Counted from the first letter of the stretch, positions 36,244-47,420 are shown. The stretch: DNA of 64,000 nucleotides from Entoloma clypeatum (GCA_963565915.1 OY751488.1:62001-126000); one strand, 5' to 3'. Notes: generated from the sequence alone by a model not told the origin. Numbers and translations: made by a program.

Positions 36244-39200
36244 ATGGTGTGCCCTTGTTGTCCACTAGCAATTGTTATGCTTCCTTGTCTATAGATGAAT
36301 CAGATTTTACTTCTTCTCCCTATGACTCGGCGCAGAATGAACCCTCAGTCACACCTACCCCAACTCTGAAAGTCGTCCGACCCCGACTCCAAAAATGGGA
36401 ACGACGACTTCTGAAAAAATACATCCTGGCCTCCGACGGCTCCGACAACGCTATTGAACTAGATGTTGTTCTGGAGACAACGGACACCAAGGATACCCTT
36501 TCACAAAAGGCTCTTCTCGATAGCGGAGCGACTGGCTCCTTCATTGACCGCTCCCTGGTAGAGAAACATCGACTCAGTACCCGAAGGCTACAATGTGCAA
36601 TCCCTGTCTACAATGTCAACGGTACTCCGAATGACGCCGGAGCAATATCGGAGGTCCTGGACATTATACTCCGATATCAGGATCACACAGAGCGGACCCA
36701 GCTCGCTGTAACTGGACTGGGAAAGCAGGATATTGTACTTGGATTCATGTGGCTCAAGGAGCACAATCCTGAGGTAGATTGGACCTCTGGGGAGGTGAGA
36801 ATGAGTCGCTGTCCGACTCGCTGTTGGACTTGCCATCAGGAGGCCATTCAGGAGCGGAAGGTCCGCAAATTCGAGCAGGCATGCATCCGCACTTGTCGGA
36901 TGGGTCCGATGCCAGATGCTGGATTAGTGGAGGAAGCCCCGCGAGGCCCTTGGGTGGAAGATGTAAGCGAGAACGAAGAACAATCATCGGATGAGCCGTT
37001 GGAAAACGATGTGGAGGAGGAAGACAAGTTCGAAGAGGGAGATTGCCTCTTCATCGGAGCCCTACCTCCGACGTCGGAATTCGTCTGAGCATCGTCAACT
37101 ACCTCACAACGCCTATCAGAGGCGTTCCTCCAAAATCAGAAACCCAAGTCTTTTCGCGATTCTGTATCTAATCACTTACATGATTTTGAAGATGTATTTT
37201 CCAAGACCTCCTTCGACAATCTGCCAGAGGAACGTGTATGGGACCATGCCATTGAGCTGATCCCTGACGCAACTCCGACGGGTTGCAAGGTGTATCCGCT
37301 TGCTCTGAAGGAACAGAAGGAACTCGATGCATTCTTGGAAGAAAATCTGGCCACTGGTCGGATCCGACCTTCAAAATCTCCGATGGCCTCTCCAGTCTTT
37401 TTCATCAAGAAGAAGGATGGTTCCCTCCGACTCGTTCAGGATTATTGATCGCTCAATTCCAAGACTATCAAAAACAAGTACCCTCTTCTGCTCATCTCCG
37501 AACTAGTCAACAAACTCCAGAATGCTCAATACTTCACCAAGCTCGATATCCGATGGGGCTACAATAATGTCCAAATCAAGCCTGGAGATGAATGGAAAGC
37601 GGCCTTTCGGACAAATCGGGACTCTTCGAACCCCTTGTAATGTTCTTCGGACTCACTAATAGTCCTTCAACCTTTCAGACTATGATGAACGATATCCTAC
37701 AAGATCTTATTACTAAAGGTGGCGTATGTGTTTATCTTGATGATATTCTCATCTTTACGTCAGACCTGTCGGAGCATCGGAGGATCACACGCATAGTATT
37801 AGAGCGGCTCCGACAACACGGATTGTATCTCAAACCGGAGAAGTGTGAATTTGAACAGACATGGATCGAATACCTTGGCCTTATTATTGAGAAAGGACGT
37901 GTGGAAATGGACCCCGTCAAGGTAGCCGGAGTGTCGGAGTGGCCGACTCCAACTAACATGCGGGAGGTACAGTCCTTCCTTGGATTCACTAACTTCTATT
38001 GTGGTTTCATCCAAGGGTTCTCCGACATCGCACATCCTCTGTTCCGACTCACAACCAAGGGCTGTGTATGGTCCTGGGGCGACAAGGAAGCAGGGGCCTT
38101 CGGAGGTCTGAAGCGGAGGATAACCTCCGCTCCGATACTTGTCCTCCCCGACCACAGCAAGGAGTGGCGAGTCGAAGTGGATAGCTCCAACTTTGCGACT
38201 GGAGCGGTACTGTTCCAACCGTCGGAGGACGGTAAGTTGCACCCTGTCGTGTTTTATTCCAAGAGCCTTAGCCCAGTGGAATGCAACTATGAAATTCATG
38301 ACAAGGAGATGCTGGCTGTAATCCGCGCGCTGGAGGAATGGCGACATTTCCTTGAAGGAGCGGAGAAGACGGTGGAAATTTGGACTGATCACAAAAACCT
38401 CGAATACTTCATGACCGCCCAGAAGCTCAATCGGCGACAAGCGCGGTGGTCTCTATACCTAGCACGTTTTGATTTCAAGATACACCATCGACCGGGCAAG
38501 TTGATGGGGAAGTCCGACGCACTGTCACGTCGGGCGGACCATGGAGATGGCTCACGGGACAACGAGGACATAGTCCTACTCCGACTGGAGCTGTTTGCCA
38601 TACGGGCCACTCGGGGAGTAGCCACTCAAGGTGAGGAGCGCGATGTCCTCTGGAAGGTCCGACAGGGCATCTGCGATGGCCTTCTAGAGGATAGCATAGT
38701 GGAGGTCATCAAATCCCTTCCGACGGTCGGAGCTGCATCCGTCCGCGGAGTGGAATGGCGACAGTTGGAGGGTTTACTGTACTTCCGAGATCACATTTAT
38801 GTGCCCAACAACCCACAGCTCTGCCAATGAATCATCACGCAACACCATGACAATCCGGTGGTTGGACACCCAGGACGCTGGAAGACTCTAGAGTTGGTAT
38901 CACGCACTTATTGGTGGCCCCACATGGCACGTTTAATTGGTCAGTATTGCAAAACTTGCGACCCCTGCCTCCGCACCAAGGTCCGATGCTCCGCACCCTC
39001 TGGTGAACTCCATCCGCTCCCAGTCCCGTCGGAGCGATGGCAGGTAACTAGTGTTGATTTTATCACTGAACTACCAGAAGCCCATGGGTATGACGCTATC
39101 ATGGTAGTAGTAGACTCAGTCGGGAAACACGGACACTTCATTCCGACGCACTCCGCTCTCTCCGCCCTCGGATCCACGAAATCTTATGTTCAACATGTTT

Positions 39201-40129
39201 GGAAGCTTCACGGTCTTCCGGAGGCCATTGTCTCTGATCGCAGACCACAGTTCGTCACCAAGTTCACATGGGAATTGTACAGGCTGTTAGGTATCAAGGT
39301 TGCTGCCTCGACGGCCTACCATCCGCAGTCAGATGGACAGACGGAACACATGAACCAGGGATTGGAACAATACCTCCGACTGTTTGTCAATGAGTGACAG
39401 GACGATTGGGACGAATGGCTTCCGATGGCAGAGTTTTCGTACAATAACCATGTCCACGCGTCCATGCGCCAAACCCCCTTCTACGTCGACACCGGACGTC
39501 ACCCACGTATGGGCTTTGAGCCCCGACAAAGACCGTCAGAGATCAAGGCTGTAGAGGATTTTAGCAAGCAGATGAAGTCCGCATTGGAGGAAGCATGAGC
39601 GGCTTTGGGGAAGGCCAAAGACAACATGGCGCGGTACTACAACCAGCGTCGGACATCTACTCCAACCTTCCAACCGGGCGACAAGGTCTTTCTGGATTCC
39701 TCCGACCTCAAAACCACCCGACTGACCAAAAAGCTGGCTCATAGATATGTAGGCCCGTTTCCGGTTGTCCGACCTGTCGGAACACATGCATACGAACTCA
39801 AACTCCCTCCTTCTATGTCTCGCATTCACCCCGTATTCCACATTGTAAAACTGTCGCTGGCTCCGGAAGACCCCTTCCGACAAGATGTCCATATCCCTCC
39901 GCCTCCGACTGCAGTCGGAGAAGAAATGGAATATGAAGTCGAAATGATCTTGGATAGTCGGCTTCAACGAGGCAAGCTGCAGTTCCTAGTCAAGTGGAAG
40001 GGGTACAGCTACGAGGAAAGCTCATGGGAGACAGAGGAGGATGTCCACGCTTTGAATCGCTGCAATGGCCTTCGAGTCCTGTACATTTCGCCTTGCGCGT
40101 CGAGACGCCGCGCCTTAGAAGGGGGGTAA
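36240..40129 (+). pseudogene. Element 1 pol (PR-RT-RH-IN-chromodomain), disabled
   Basis: Domains in order: aspartic protease (LLDSGATGSFID, about 36,515), reverse transcriptase (YLDDILIF near 37,735), RNase H (VEVDSSNFATGAVLF near 38,175; TDHKNLEYF near 38,390), integrase with HHCC finger and DDE core (VDFITELPEA near 39,055; HPQSDGQTE near 39,320), and a chromodomain (MEYEVEMILDSR ... FLVKWKGYSYEESSWE, 39,925-40,040). In-frame TGA codons at 37,086, about 37,447, 38,828, 39,395 and 39,596 fall where Arg (CGA) is expected. One base is missing near 37,612, shifting the frame in the RT. The stop TAA at 40,127-40,129 directly abuts the 3' LTR, so the purine tract GAAGGGGGGTAA is also coding. Chromodomains of this type direct integration to H3K9-methylated chromatin. 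Confidence 0.9.
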
Positions 40130-40624
40130 TGTAAGGGCAACCATCCGATTTCCTCAATCCGACACCTCCGACACCTCCGACCCATCCTCCGACCCTCCGA
40201 CCGTTGTGGTATGTCTATTATTTATATTACTATACTTTACGTTTCCTTTCGTTTCCATCTATCCTTCGACACCTCCGACACCTCCGACACTTCCGACCCG
40301 TCCTCTGCGTCGGAGTGCACGTCGGAGCAATGATTTATACCACCACATGCACACTTCCGATTTACATATTCCATTCCCATCCCTACTCCCGATCTTTGTC
40401 GTATTTCAACATTCCTCTCCTCATTTCCAATTCTCGTTGTCTATATAGCTGTCTAGCCTGCAAGGGAATCCTCAGAACTTTCTCTTTGGATTTCCCTTGC
40501 AAGGTATGCCTCGTATTGTACTTCGTAGAGTCTAATTTAACTTTGGATTTCCCTTGCAAGTCGTCCGACGTCGGAGTCGCTTCGGAGCACTTCGGAGTTG
40601 TTGGATCGTAAGGTTGCCCTTACA
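40130..40624 (+). repeat. Element 1 3' LTR
   Basis: 495 bp, same length as the 5' LTR, ending GCCCTTACA at 40,624 and followed by the CCCCC duplication. It starts on the base after the pol stop codon. Confidence 0.95.
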
Positions 40625-40650
40625 CCCCCCCCCCCCTCCAGAACACCAAC

Positions 40651-41338
40651 ATGGACAATCAAGATCTTCAGGACCAAGCCCCCGAACATCATGAACATCA
40701 TGACCCCCCCATTGCACCACCTCCTCCCCGACCAGGCCGAAGAATTGAAATAGCTGCAGATCCCAGCAAATATAATGGATCCCGACCCCTGTTTTTGGGA
40801 TGGTGGGCAAAAATGCTCATGTGGATCCGAGTAAATTGAGATTTGCTACATGGGGATGACGAAGTCTGTATTGCAGTCTGGTCCCGATTAGATGGACCGA
40901 TTGCAGGAACGTATGGGGAGACACGACTCACCCATTGCATGGAATCAAATGATTGGCCAATGTATCGAAACTTAGTCTATGAGATTACCATGAGGTTTTG
41001 CCCTACCACTGAAGTGGAATGGGCCAGAGCAAAGATTGAGGGTTCAAGCAGAACCAGATGAAGACAGATGACTGGATCACGCAGTTTGGAACACTGGCAA
41101 GCAAAGAAAAAATTGAGGATCATCACGGGATTTCCTTATTAGAGAGAAATGCCCAGGACTCAATTGTACAACAATTGTTTCAGCAAGGAAGGCAGCAGGA
41201 CACCATGCAGGAAACTGTCGAAGAAATCTCAGCCATCAGAAGAGCTGAAGAAAATTACGCCATGAGGCAAGGAATGAGGCAGGGACCTCAAGGACAAAGG
41301 AACCAATGGGGAAATCGCCCCCAGAATCAGCAAGCACC
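40651..41338 (+). pseudogene. Fragment of an older gypsy gag
   Basis: An ATG at 40,651 opens MDNQDLQDQAPEHH, with a His/Pro-rich N-terminus, then a capsid-like region (DPSKYNGSRPLFLGWW, ITMRFCPTTEVEWARAKI) broken by a stop near 40,837 and a frameshift near 41,055. It ends in a Gln/Arg-rich stretch (RQGMRQGPQGQRNQW). The sequence is cut off at 41,338 by a reversed 495-type LTR. Element 1 is inserted 26 bp upstream of its ATG. No pol from this element is present. Confidence 0.65.
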
Positions 41339-41744
41339 TGTAAGGGTGACCTTACGATCCAACAACTCCGAAGTGCTCTGAAGCGACTCCGACGTCGGAC
41401 GACTTGCAAGGGAAATCCAAAGTTAAATTAGACTCTATGAAGTACAATACAAGGCGTACCTTGCAAGGGAAATCCAAAGAGAAAGTTCTGAGGATTCCCT
41501 TGCAGGCTAGACAGCTATATAGACAACGAGAATTGGAAATGAGGAGAGGAATGTTGAAATACAACAAAGATCGGGAGTAGGGATGGGAATGGAATATGTA
41601 AATCGGAAGTGTGCATGTGGTGGTATAAATCATTGCTCTGACGTGCACTCCGACGCAGAGGACGGGTCGGAAGTGTCGGAGGTGTCGGAGGTGTCGGAGG
41701 TGTCGGAGGTGTCGGAGGTGTCGGAGGTGTCGGAGGTGTCGAAG
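41339..41744 (-). repeat. Truncated reversed LTR of the element 1 family
   Basis: Starting TGTAAGGGTGACC, this is the reverse complement of the 3' 400 bp of the 495-bp LTR. The first roughly 140 bp of the LTR are missing, where the element 2 LTR begins. Its CCTCCGACA/TGTCGGAGG 9-mer tract is expanded to about eight tandem copies (41,674-41,742), against two to three in the element 1 LTRs. The missing part does not reappear right of element 2. Confidence 0.85.
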
Positions 41745-42144
41745 TGTTAAGAACTGATCGACAAAACGTCCGAGCTACATCGGACGCGTCGGAAGGTCGG
41801 AGGATCGGAGCGCATGCAATGTAGGGGCAAGGACTTGGCTTCAACTTGTGTGTTGCGCCCTCGCTAATACGTCGGTGTCCTTATTTTGGAAGGATCGGAG
41901 GATCGGAGGTCGGACTCAAGTTAAGAGTCAGAAAGAGGACGGGAGGTGTGATGTTGAATCTAAGTTGATATTCTAAATGAAGCTAATACACGATTCTACA
42001 TAAGTTTAAATACTATGTCGGAGGACATGTGGCTTTGTCGGAGTCAGATAATGAGTGGCTGTCAGAGATGCTTAATATGGTCAGATGTAAGTAATGTATG
42101 TAGTACCGAGATTCATAACAGTAAGTATGCATAATAAGTATTAG
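41745..42144 (-). repeat. Element 2 3' LTR (left)
   Basis: Matches 46,250-46,649 over its whole length. Differences are mostly at CpG versus TpG/CpA (for example GATCGACAAAACG versus GATTGACAAAACA). The inverted TGTTA/TAACA pair at 41,745 and 42,120 suggests a 376-bp LTR, but both copies share 24 more bases. Confidence 0.8.
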
Positions 42145-42382
42145 TCAAAATGTCGGAGGTGTCGGAGGTGTCGGAATTGGTTGGAAATTGTTGGAGCTGA
42201 TCGGAATGTAACAGTATTTCCCCCTTAGGGCCGAACCCATGAGGCCTAAGGACCTAGGTGGTCGGTGCGCATGAACTGTGTCATGTGATGCGTTGGTTGA
42301 AAATACCGTCTGAGTGGTTCTTTCTTCTTGTTCCCCCCCATTATCTTTCTGCTTGAAAAAACTCTTCTGATAAATCCTCAAA

Positions 42383-43330
42383 ATGTCGGCAACTGATTTC
42401 CAGAAAGAATTGGAGGCGCTGCAGGCCAAACTCGCGGAGGTGGAGGCTAAGAAGCGAGCGGCGGAGGAGGAGGCTGCCAAGAAGGCTGAGGAGGAGCGGA
42501 GAGCGGAGGAAGAGAGGGCTGCGGAGGCGGCGCGGGTAGCGGAGGAAACGCGTCGGGCGTTGGAGCTGGCGGCTCAGAAGAGGGCCGATGAGGTGGCCGC
42601 TGCACAAGGCGCGTCGGGCAAGGGGTCGGGGGAGCCGCAGGCGGAGAAGAAGAAGAGGGCGACAAAGAAGAGGAAGGTGGAGGTGTCGGCAATGGTCGGA
42701 GAGGGGTCGGGAGTCGGGGTCGGGGTCGGCACCTGCGACAGGTGCATTGTGAAGGGCGTCGAGTGCGAACACGACGAGTGAGTTCTTCTTTGGTTTGTTT
42801 TTTCTGTTTGAACCTTTTGTTTTAGGAATAAGTCGTCCTGCAAGGGTTGTATCAAAGACAAGAAGAAGTGCGAGGTTGGAGCGTCAGAGGGAAAGTCGGA
42901 GGTGAAGAAAACAGTGAAGGTGAATAAGGGGAAGAAGAAAGCGTCGGAGATGCCATCGGAGAGTGGGTCAGAGGACACCATCTTGGGTGTCCTCAAGATG
43001 ATACTGGCAGAGACGAGGCAGGTGAGGCGTCTGCTAACAGCAGTCGAAGGCTCGGTGAACATCAAGTATCAACCCAAGTCGCCGGAGGTGTCGGAGGAAG
43101 GGTCGGAGTCGGAGATGGATACGGCAGAGGAGACGCACGAGTTGAGACTGGAGAAGAGGATCAAGAGAAGAATTAGGAAGGACATGGTGAATAGGAAAAG
43201 GTTAGAGTTGCCGGAGCTGTCGGACGATTCCGACATGTCGATTTCGGAGCTGTCGGAGAAGGCGGAGTCGGACAAGGAGGAGTTGGACAAGGAGGAGGGT
43301 CCGTCAAACAAGAAACAATGTACTAAGTAG
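42383..43330 (+). CDS. Coiled-coil Zn2Cys6 protein, antisense inside element 2
   Basis: Two exons, 42,383-42,777 and 42,826-43,330, joined across a 48-nt GT-AG intron to give 299 residues with no stops. The start is the ATG at 42,383 (MSATDFQKELEALQ). Residues about 5-75 form a strong Ala/Glu/Lys/Arg coiled coil. A basic patch follows (KKKRATKKRKVE), likely a nuclear signal. Then a perfect fungal binuclear cluster is assembled across the intron: CDRCIVKGVEC, an 8-residue loop, CKGCIKDKKKC (C-x2-C-x6-C-x8-C-x2-C-x6-C). The C-terminus is Ser/Glu-rich and acidic. Zn2Cys6 clusters normally bind DNA in transcription factors. The gene lies between the pol 3' end and the 3' LTR on the opposite strand. 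It is intact while the pol around it carries stops. The biological role is unknown to me. Confidence 0.75.
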
Positions 43331-43439
43331 ATAGAATAGTACTTGTTTTTTCTTGTTTCAGAGCGATGTGAGTGGACCCGGTTTGTCGGGATAAGTGGAG
43401 TGAAAGTCGGAGACAAGCTCGGGGCGTTTTCCAATTCAT

Positions 43440-46203
43440 TGGCTGGTAGCCAAGAGAATTCTTCATCAGTGTTTTCATATCCTAACCAATGGACGAAATA
43501 TAGTAGCTTGCAGCTACGTCATCGGTCGATCTTTGAGTCGACTATTTCAGCGATCTCGTACTCAAGTTCTCCGTCAATGTCAATCGGAGGAGGTGGAGGT
43601 TGGGTCCGATTCGGAATGGTGTTCAGAGTTGCGGGTTCAAGCATGGAGACGTGGTAGATGGGGTGAACACCGCGGAATGTGTCAGGGAGTCGGAGGGTAA
43701 AGGAGTGTGTGCCAGGTTGTGCAATGATCTCGTATGGTCCCAAGTACTTTTCTGAGAGTTTCTTGGATGGGCGTGTTGTGCGGAAGAACTGTGCTTTGAC
43801 AAAAACCTGTTGTCCGACAGAAAATGTTGGAGGTGCGATCCAATTATTGTTGGAGGACTTCTGGTAACGTCGTTGAGCGTCGGAGATGGTGGCTTTCAGT
43901 TCTTGGTGAAGTTCATCTAAGTCGGTCACGAAGGATTGGGCTCAGGAAGAGGCAAGGTCTCGTTCTGGGTGAACAGTAATGTTCGGATGGTAACCCTTGT
44001 TAGCAAAGAAGGGAGATATGCCAGTGGTAGCACTCGGTGTGTTGTTGTACGCGAACTCCGCAATTGGAAGGAGAGCGGACCAGTTGTCCTGTTGGTAGTT
44101 GCAGAATATCCGCAAGTACTGTTCAAGGGTCTGGTTAGTGCATTCGGTTTGGCCATCGCCTTCGGGGTGGTAACCGGAGGTGAAGTGGAGGGTCATGTTT
44201 AGAGCCTTTCCGAGAGATCGGAAGAATCGGGAGACGAATTCGGGGCCGCGGTCGGAGGTGATATGTTTGGGGACGCCATGTTTAGAGAAGACATGCAATA
44301 CAAAGAGTACAGCAAGGTCTTCGGAGGTGCAGTGAATTGTTGTCGGAATGAAAATACTTTGTTTCGTTAATCGGTCAACGATAACGAGGATTGAATCAAA
44401 GTTGTCGGAGGTCGGAAGGGTCTCGATGAAATCCATTGAGATAGAATTCCAAGGGCGTTCGGGGATCGGAAGCTGTTTGAGTAGGCCGTAAGGCTTGTGT
44501 CTTTGTGGCTTTGATCGCATGCAAGTGGTACATGACTTGCAATAGTGTTTAACGAAATCTCGTATTCCGGGCCAGGTATAATCACGCTGAATGAGACTGA
44601 GTGTCTTGTTCTGACCTGGGTGTCCAGCAAGCATATGATCGTGCTTGTGCTGTAGGACTCGGAGTCGGAGGTCGTCGGAGTTGGGAACATATATCTGATC
44701 GTCATGTCGGAGGAAACCATCGGGGTCGAGAGACCAGCAGGGTTTAGGATCTTTAGAAAGAGTGTCGTAAAGAGTGTCGGAAGGGAGTGCTGTGAGTATG
44801 TCGTGGTGAAGCTTTTCTGTGTCCATGATAATGGTTGCACGGAGGACGGGCTCAAGGAGTTGAGTCGCGCGAACTGAAGCGGAGAGCTGTTCTTGTGAAA
44901 AGACTGGTCGGAGGTTGGTCGGATTGATGTCAATGTAGTCGCTATTTCCCCCTTTAGGGTAGACATCCCAACGTCTAGTTAGAGAGTCGGGTTTAGTTCC
45001 CAAGTGGCTGGGGCGGAATCGGATGACGAGGTTGAACTGAGAAAGGTATTCCGACCATCGGACTTGTCGGCCGGAAAGAACTTTGGTGGTGGCAAAATAT
45101 TCGAGGTTTTTGTGGTCGGTAACGACGTCAATTGGAGTACCGGAGCCTTCGAGATAATGGCGCCAAATTTTAAATGCTTCGTAGATGGCAAGAAGTTCCT
45201 TATCGTGGGTGTCATAGTTTACTTTGGGGGCCGTGAAGGTGCGGGAATGGAATGCAACGGGGTGGACTTCATTGTCGGAGGTGACTATCGACAGAATAGC
45301 CGCTAGGGCATAGTCGGATGTGTCGGTTTCGACAATTATCGGAGAGTCGGGGATCCAGTGTGTCAGGATCGGAGCGGTGGTAAATGCCTTTTTCAGGTCA
45401 TTAAAAGCGGTTCGAGTGTCGTCGGAGAACAGCCAAGTGGCATGTTTCCTGGTTAAACGAGTGAGTGGAATAGTGATGTTGGAATAGAATGGAATGAAAC
45501 ATCGATAAAAGTTTGCAAAACCTAAAAAGGACTGGACGTCCTTCACTCTGCGCGGTTCAGGCCAATCCTGAATAATCTTGACTTTTGCTTCCGACATTTT
45601 GAGTCCGTCGGGAGAAAGGATAAATCCAAGATATTCTACAGTTTTGGCAGAGAAGTCGCACTTGTCGGCGCGGGCATAAAGACCATGTTGTCGGAGTCGT
45701 CGGAGGACTTCTCGGACATGTTTTTTGTGTTCCTCGGGGTTGTCGGAGTAGATCAGGATGTCGTCGAAGGCGGGGTTGTTTCGGAAATATAGTGTGCATT
45801 GAGCGAGGAAACTAGTAAGTTTCTGAGAGTCGGAACCGTCAAAAGTGTCGGGTTCCTTTGATTTCTTTTTCGGAGTCTTCGGAGTCTCTCTACGTCGGAG
45901 CTCCTGCGTCATAAGCATAATTTCTTCAGCGAGGTTTGGAGTTTGCTCGCGACGGAAAGGATTGTTATCGTCAAAAGGAGAGGTCGGAGATTTAAAAGGA
46001 TGGAATTCTTCAGGAATCGGAGGTCCTTGTGTCTGAGGTGTTCGGAGACGAGGTGTTGGAGATATGGGGTCAGGTTTGGGTGCAGATTTTTCTGCGGATA
46101 TATCTTGGAACGTATGTAGAAATGTCACCCTGGTGTCCTGCAGGTTTGAAGCTTCCGCTGCTGCTGCTGCTGCGTGGGAGTTCTGTGTGTTGCGGGCTGC
46201 CAT
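43440..46203 (-). pseudogene. Element 2 gag-pol fusion, internally deleted
   Basis: From the ATG at 46,201-46,203 (MAARNTQNSHAAAAAAE) one frame runs 753 residues to 43,942. The gag N-terminus (FLAQCTLYFRNNP) passes directly into RT (DDILIYSDNPEEHKK) at about 45,765, with no capsid C-terminus, zinc knuckle, protease or RT fingers. It continues through RNase H (VETDTSDYALAAIL; TDHKNLEYF) and integrase (HHCC finger, MDFIETLPTSD, HPEGDGQTE). A TGA near 43,940 (CGA expected, LASS-stop-AQSF) and another near 43,517 (KIDR-stop-RSCKLLYFVHW) interrupt the C-terminal part, which ends in a chromodomain (EYEIAEIVDSKID). With no YxDD palm start and no protease it cannot replicate alone. Confidence 0.85.
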
Positions 46204-46249
46204 AACTGGGATTTGAAATATGGATAAGCGAGTGGCAGTTTGAATATAC

Positions 46250-46649
46250 TGTTAAGAACTGATTGACAAAACATCGGAGCTACGTCGGACGCGTCGGAAG
46301 GTCGGAAGGTCGGAGCGCGTGCAACGTAGGGGCAAGGACTTGGCTTCAACTTGTGTGTTGCGCCCTCGCTAATACGTCGGTGTCCTTATTTTGGAAGGAT
46401 CAGAGGATCGGAGGTTGGACTCAAGTTAAGAGTCGGAAAGAGGATGGGAGGTGTGATGTCGAATCTAAGTTGATATTCAAACTGAAGCTAATACATGATT
46501 CTACATAAGTTTAAATACTATGTTGGAGGACGTGGGGCTTTGTCGGAGTCGGATAACGAGTGGCTGTCGGAGATGCTTAACATGGTCGGATGTAAGTAAT
46601 GTACGTAGTAACAAGATTCATAACAGTAAGTATGCATAATAAGTATTAG
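46250..46649 (-). repeat. Element 2 5' LTR (right)
   Basis: Partner of 41,745-42,144. The gag ATG lies 46 bp inside its inner end. The last 24 bases (46,626-46,649) are shared with the left copy, so the true outer limit may be slightly beyond the TAACA end. Confidence 0.8.
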
Positions 46650-47420
46650 CTAAAAAATGATATTTAAACAAGGTGGAATCAGTACTATAAAATCATACAA
46701 AATTATGAATGCAGTATTCATGATACAGTACATAGTGCAACTCGGTCAATATCAGGAAAATTGGTCAAAAATTGACCAATGCTCATTTTGTCCGCCTCAT
46801 CGAGGCGAATTCGGGACACCACCATTTTTGTATTTTGGTGGAGTGGTTGTCAAGATATAGGCATTTTTGTGAAAAATGCGAATTCAACTATTCAAAACTT
46901 ATTCAGGCTAGTCTTGGCATTATAGTAACTTGTATCTTATGGGGACATACATAGGGAACATATTCACCACAATGGAATATTATTTTAGAATGAGGAAGAA
47001 GGCGTGCGCGCCTGTGCGATGTTTTTTGGCCATTGTTTACTATTGTTGCCATAGTGCGCGGGCCTCTGTATTGTCAAATCCGTGGCATAATTTCATGATC
47101 TAAATCTATACTGAGGTACACATAACACCCTCCTATCTAATTGATATAGTACATGACCTTCCCCATTGCCATGTAGTCACAAAATGGAGTGGGTGCGATG
47201 TTTTTGGGATTTGTTTACATGTATTTGATCATTTGATGCACGCGCAACCAGTTTAAACTGGTTTAAACCGTGGTTCGAAAGTTTCAGAGAAAAAAGTGAA
47301 CCAGTTTTTTGTGGTCCAGTCTGGTTTCTCCAAAATTCCGAACCTGAACTGGTGGTGCTGGTCCTTGGTTTATCTTTTTTGGGGTAAAAAACTGAACTGA
47401 ACTGAACTTTGAAACACTAA
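46650..47420. other. AT-rich spacer between elements 2 and 3
   Basis: No gene recognised. Near 47,250-47,410 are repeated AACTGGTTTAAAC/ACTGAACTGAACTG words resembling the subterminal repeats of a DNA transposon. The integrase of element 3 copy A breaks off into this stretch at about 47,420. Confidence 0.45.

Larger units (their letters stand above)
34391..40624 (+). mobile_element. Element 1: Ty3/gypsy chromovirus, disabled
   Basis: A full-length LTR retrotransposon with two 495-bp LTRs (34,391-34,885 and 40,130-40,624), both TGTAAGGG...CCCTTACA. It is flanked by CCCCC on both sides (34,386-34,390 and 40,625-40,629), the expected 5-bp target duplication. The interior encodes gag with a zinc knuckle, protease, reverse transcriptase, RNase H, integrase and a C-terminal chromodomain. 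Premature TGA codons and one frameshift disable it. It inserted into the leader of an older gag fragment at 40,651. LTR divergence is 18 of 495 positions. Confidence 0.92.
41745..46649 (-). mobile_element. Element 2: Ty3/gypsy with gag-RT fusion and antisense gene
   Basis: Two matching LTRs of about 376-400 bp bound a 4.1-kb interior. Homology runs from TGTTAAGAACTGA through ATTCATAACA and a further 24 bp, GTAAGTATGCATAA...TATTAG; the outer right limit is therefore approximate. The minus strand carries gag fused to pol, ending in a broken chromodomain. The plus strand carries a spliced Zn2Cys6 gene between pol and the left (3') LTR. The element lacks the gag C-terminus, protease and N-terminal RT, so it is a non-autonomous derivative. 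Confidence 0.85.

Noticed and set aside
34960..40129. In-frame TGA codons as recoding (Trp or selenocysteine)
   Set aside because: They fall where Arg CGA is expected, LTR differences are also at CpG, and GCN1 shows no in-frame TGA use.
41674..41742. 9-bp tandem repeats considered as a CRISPR-like array
   Set aside because: Units are directly adjacent without spacers, and the context is a eukaryotic LTR.
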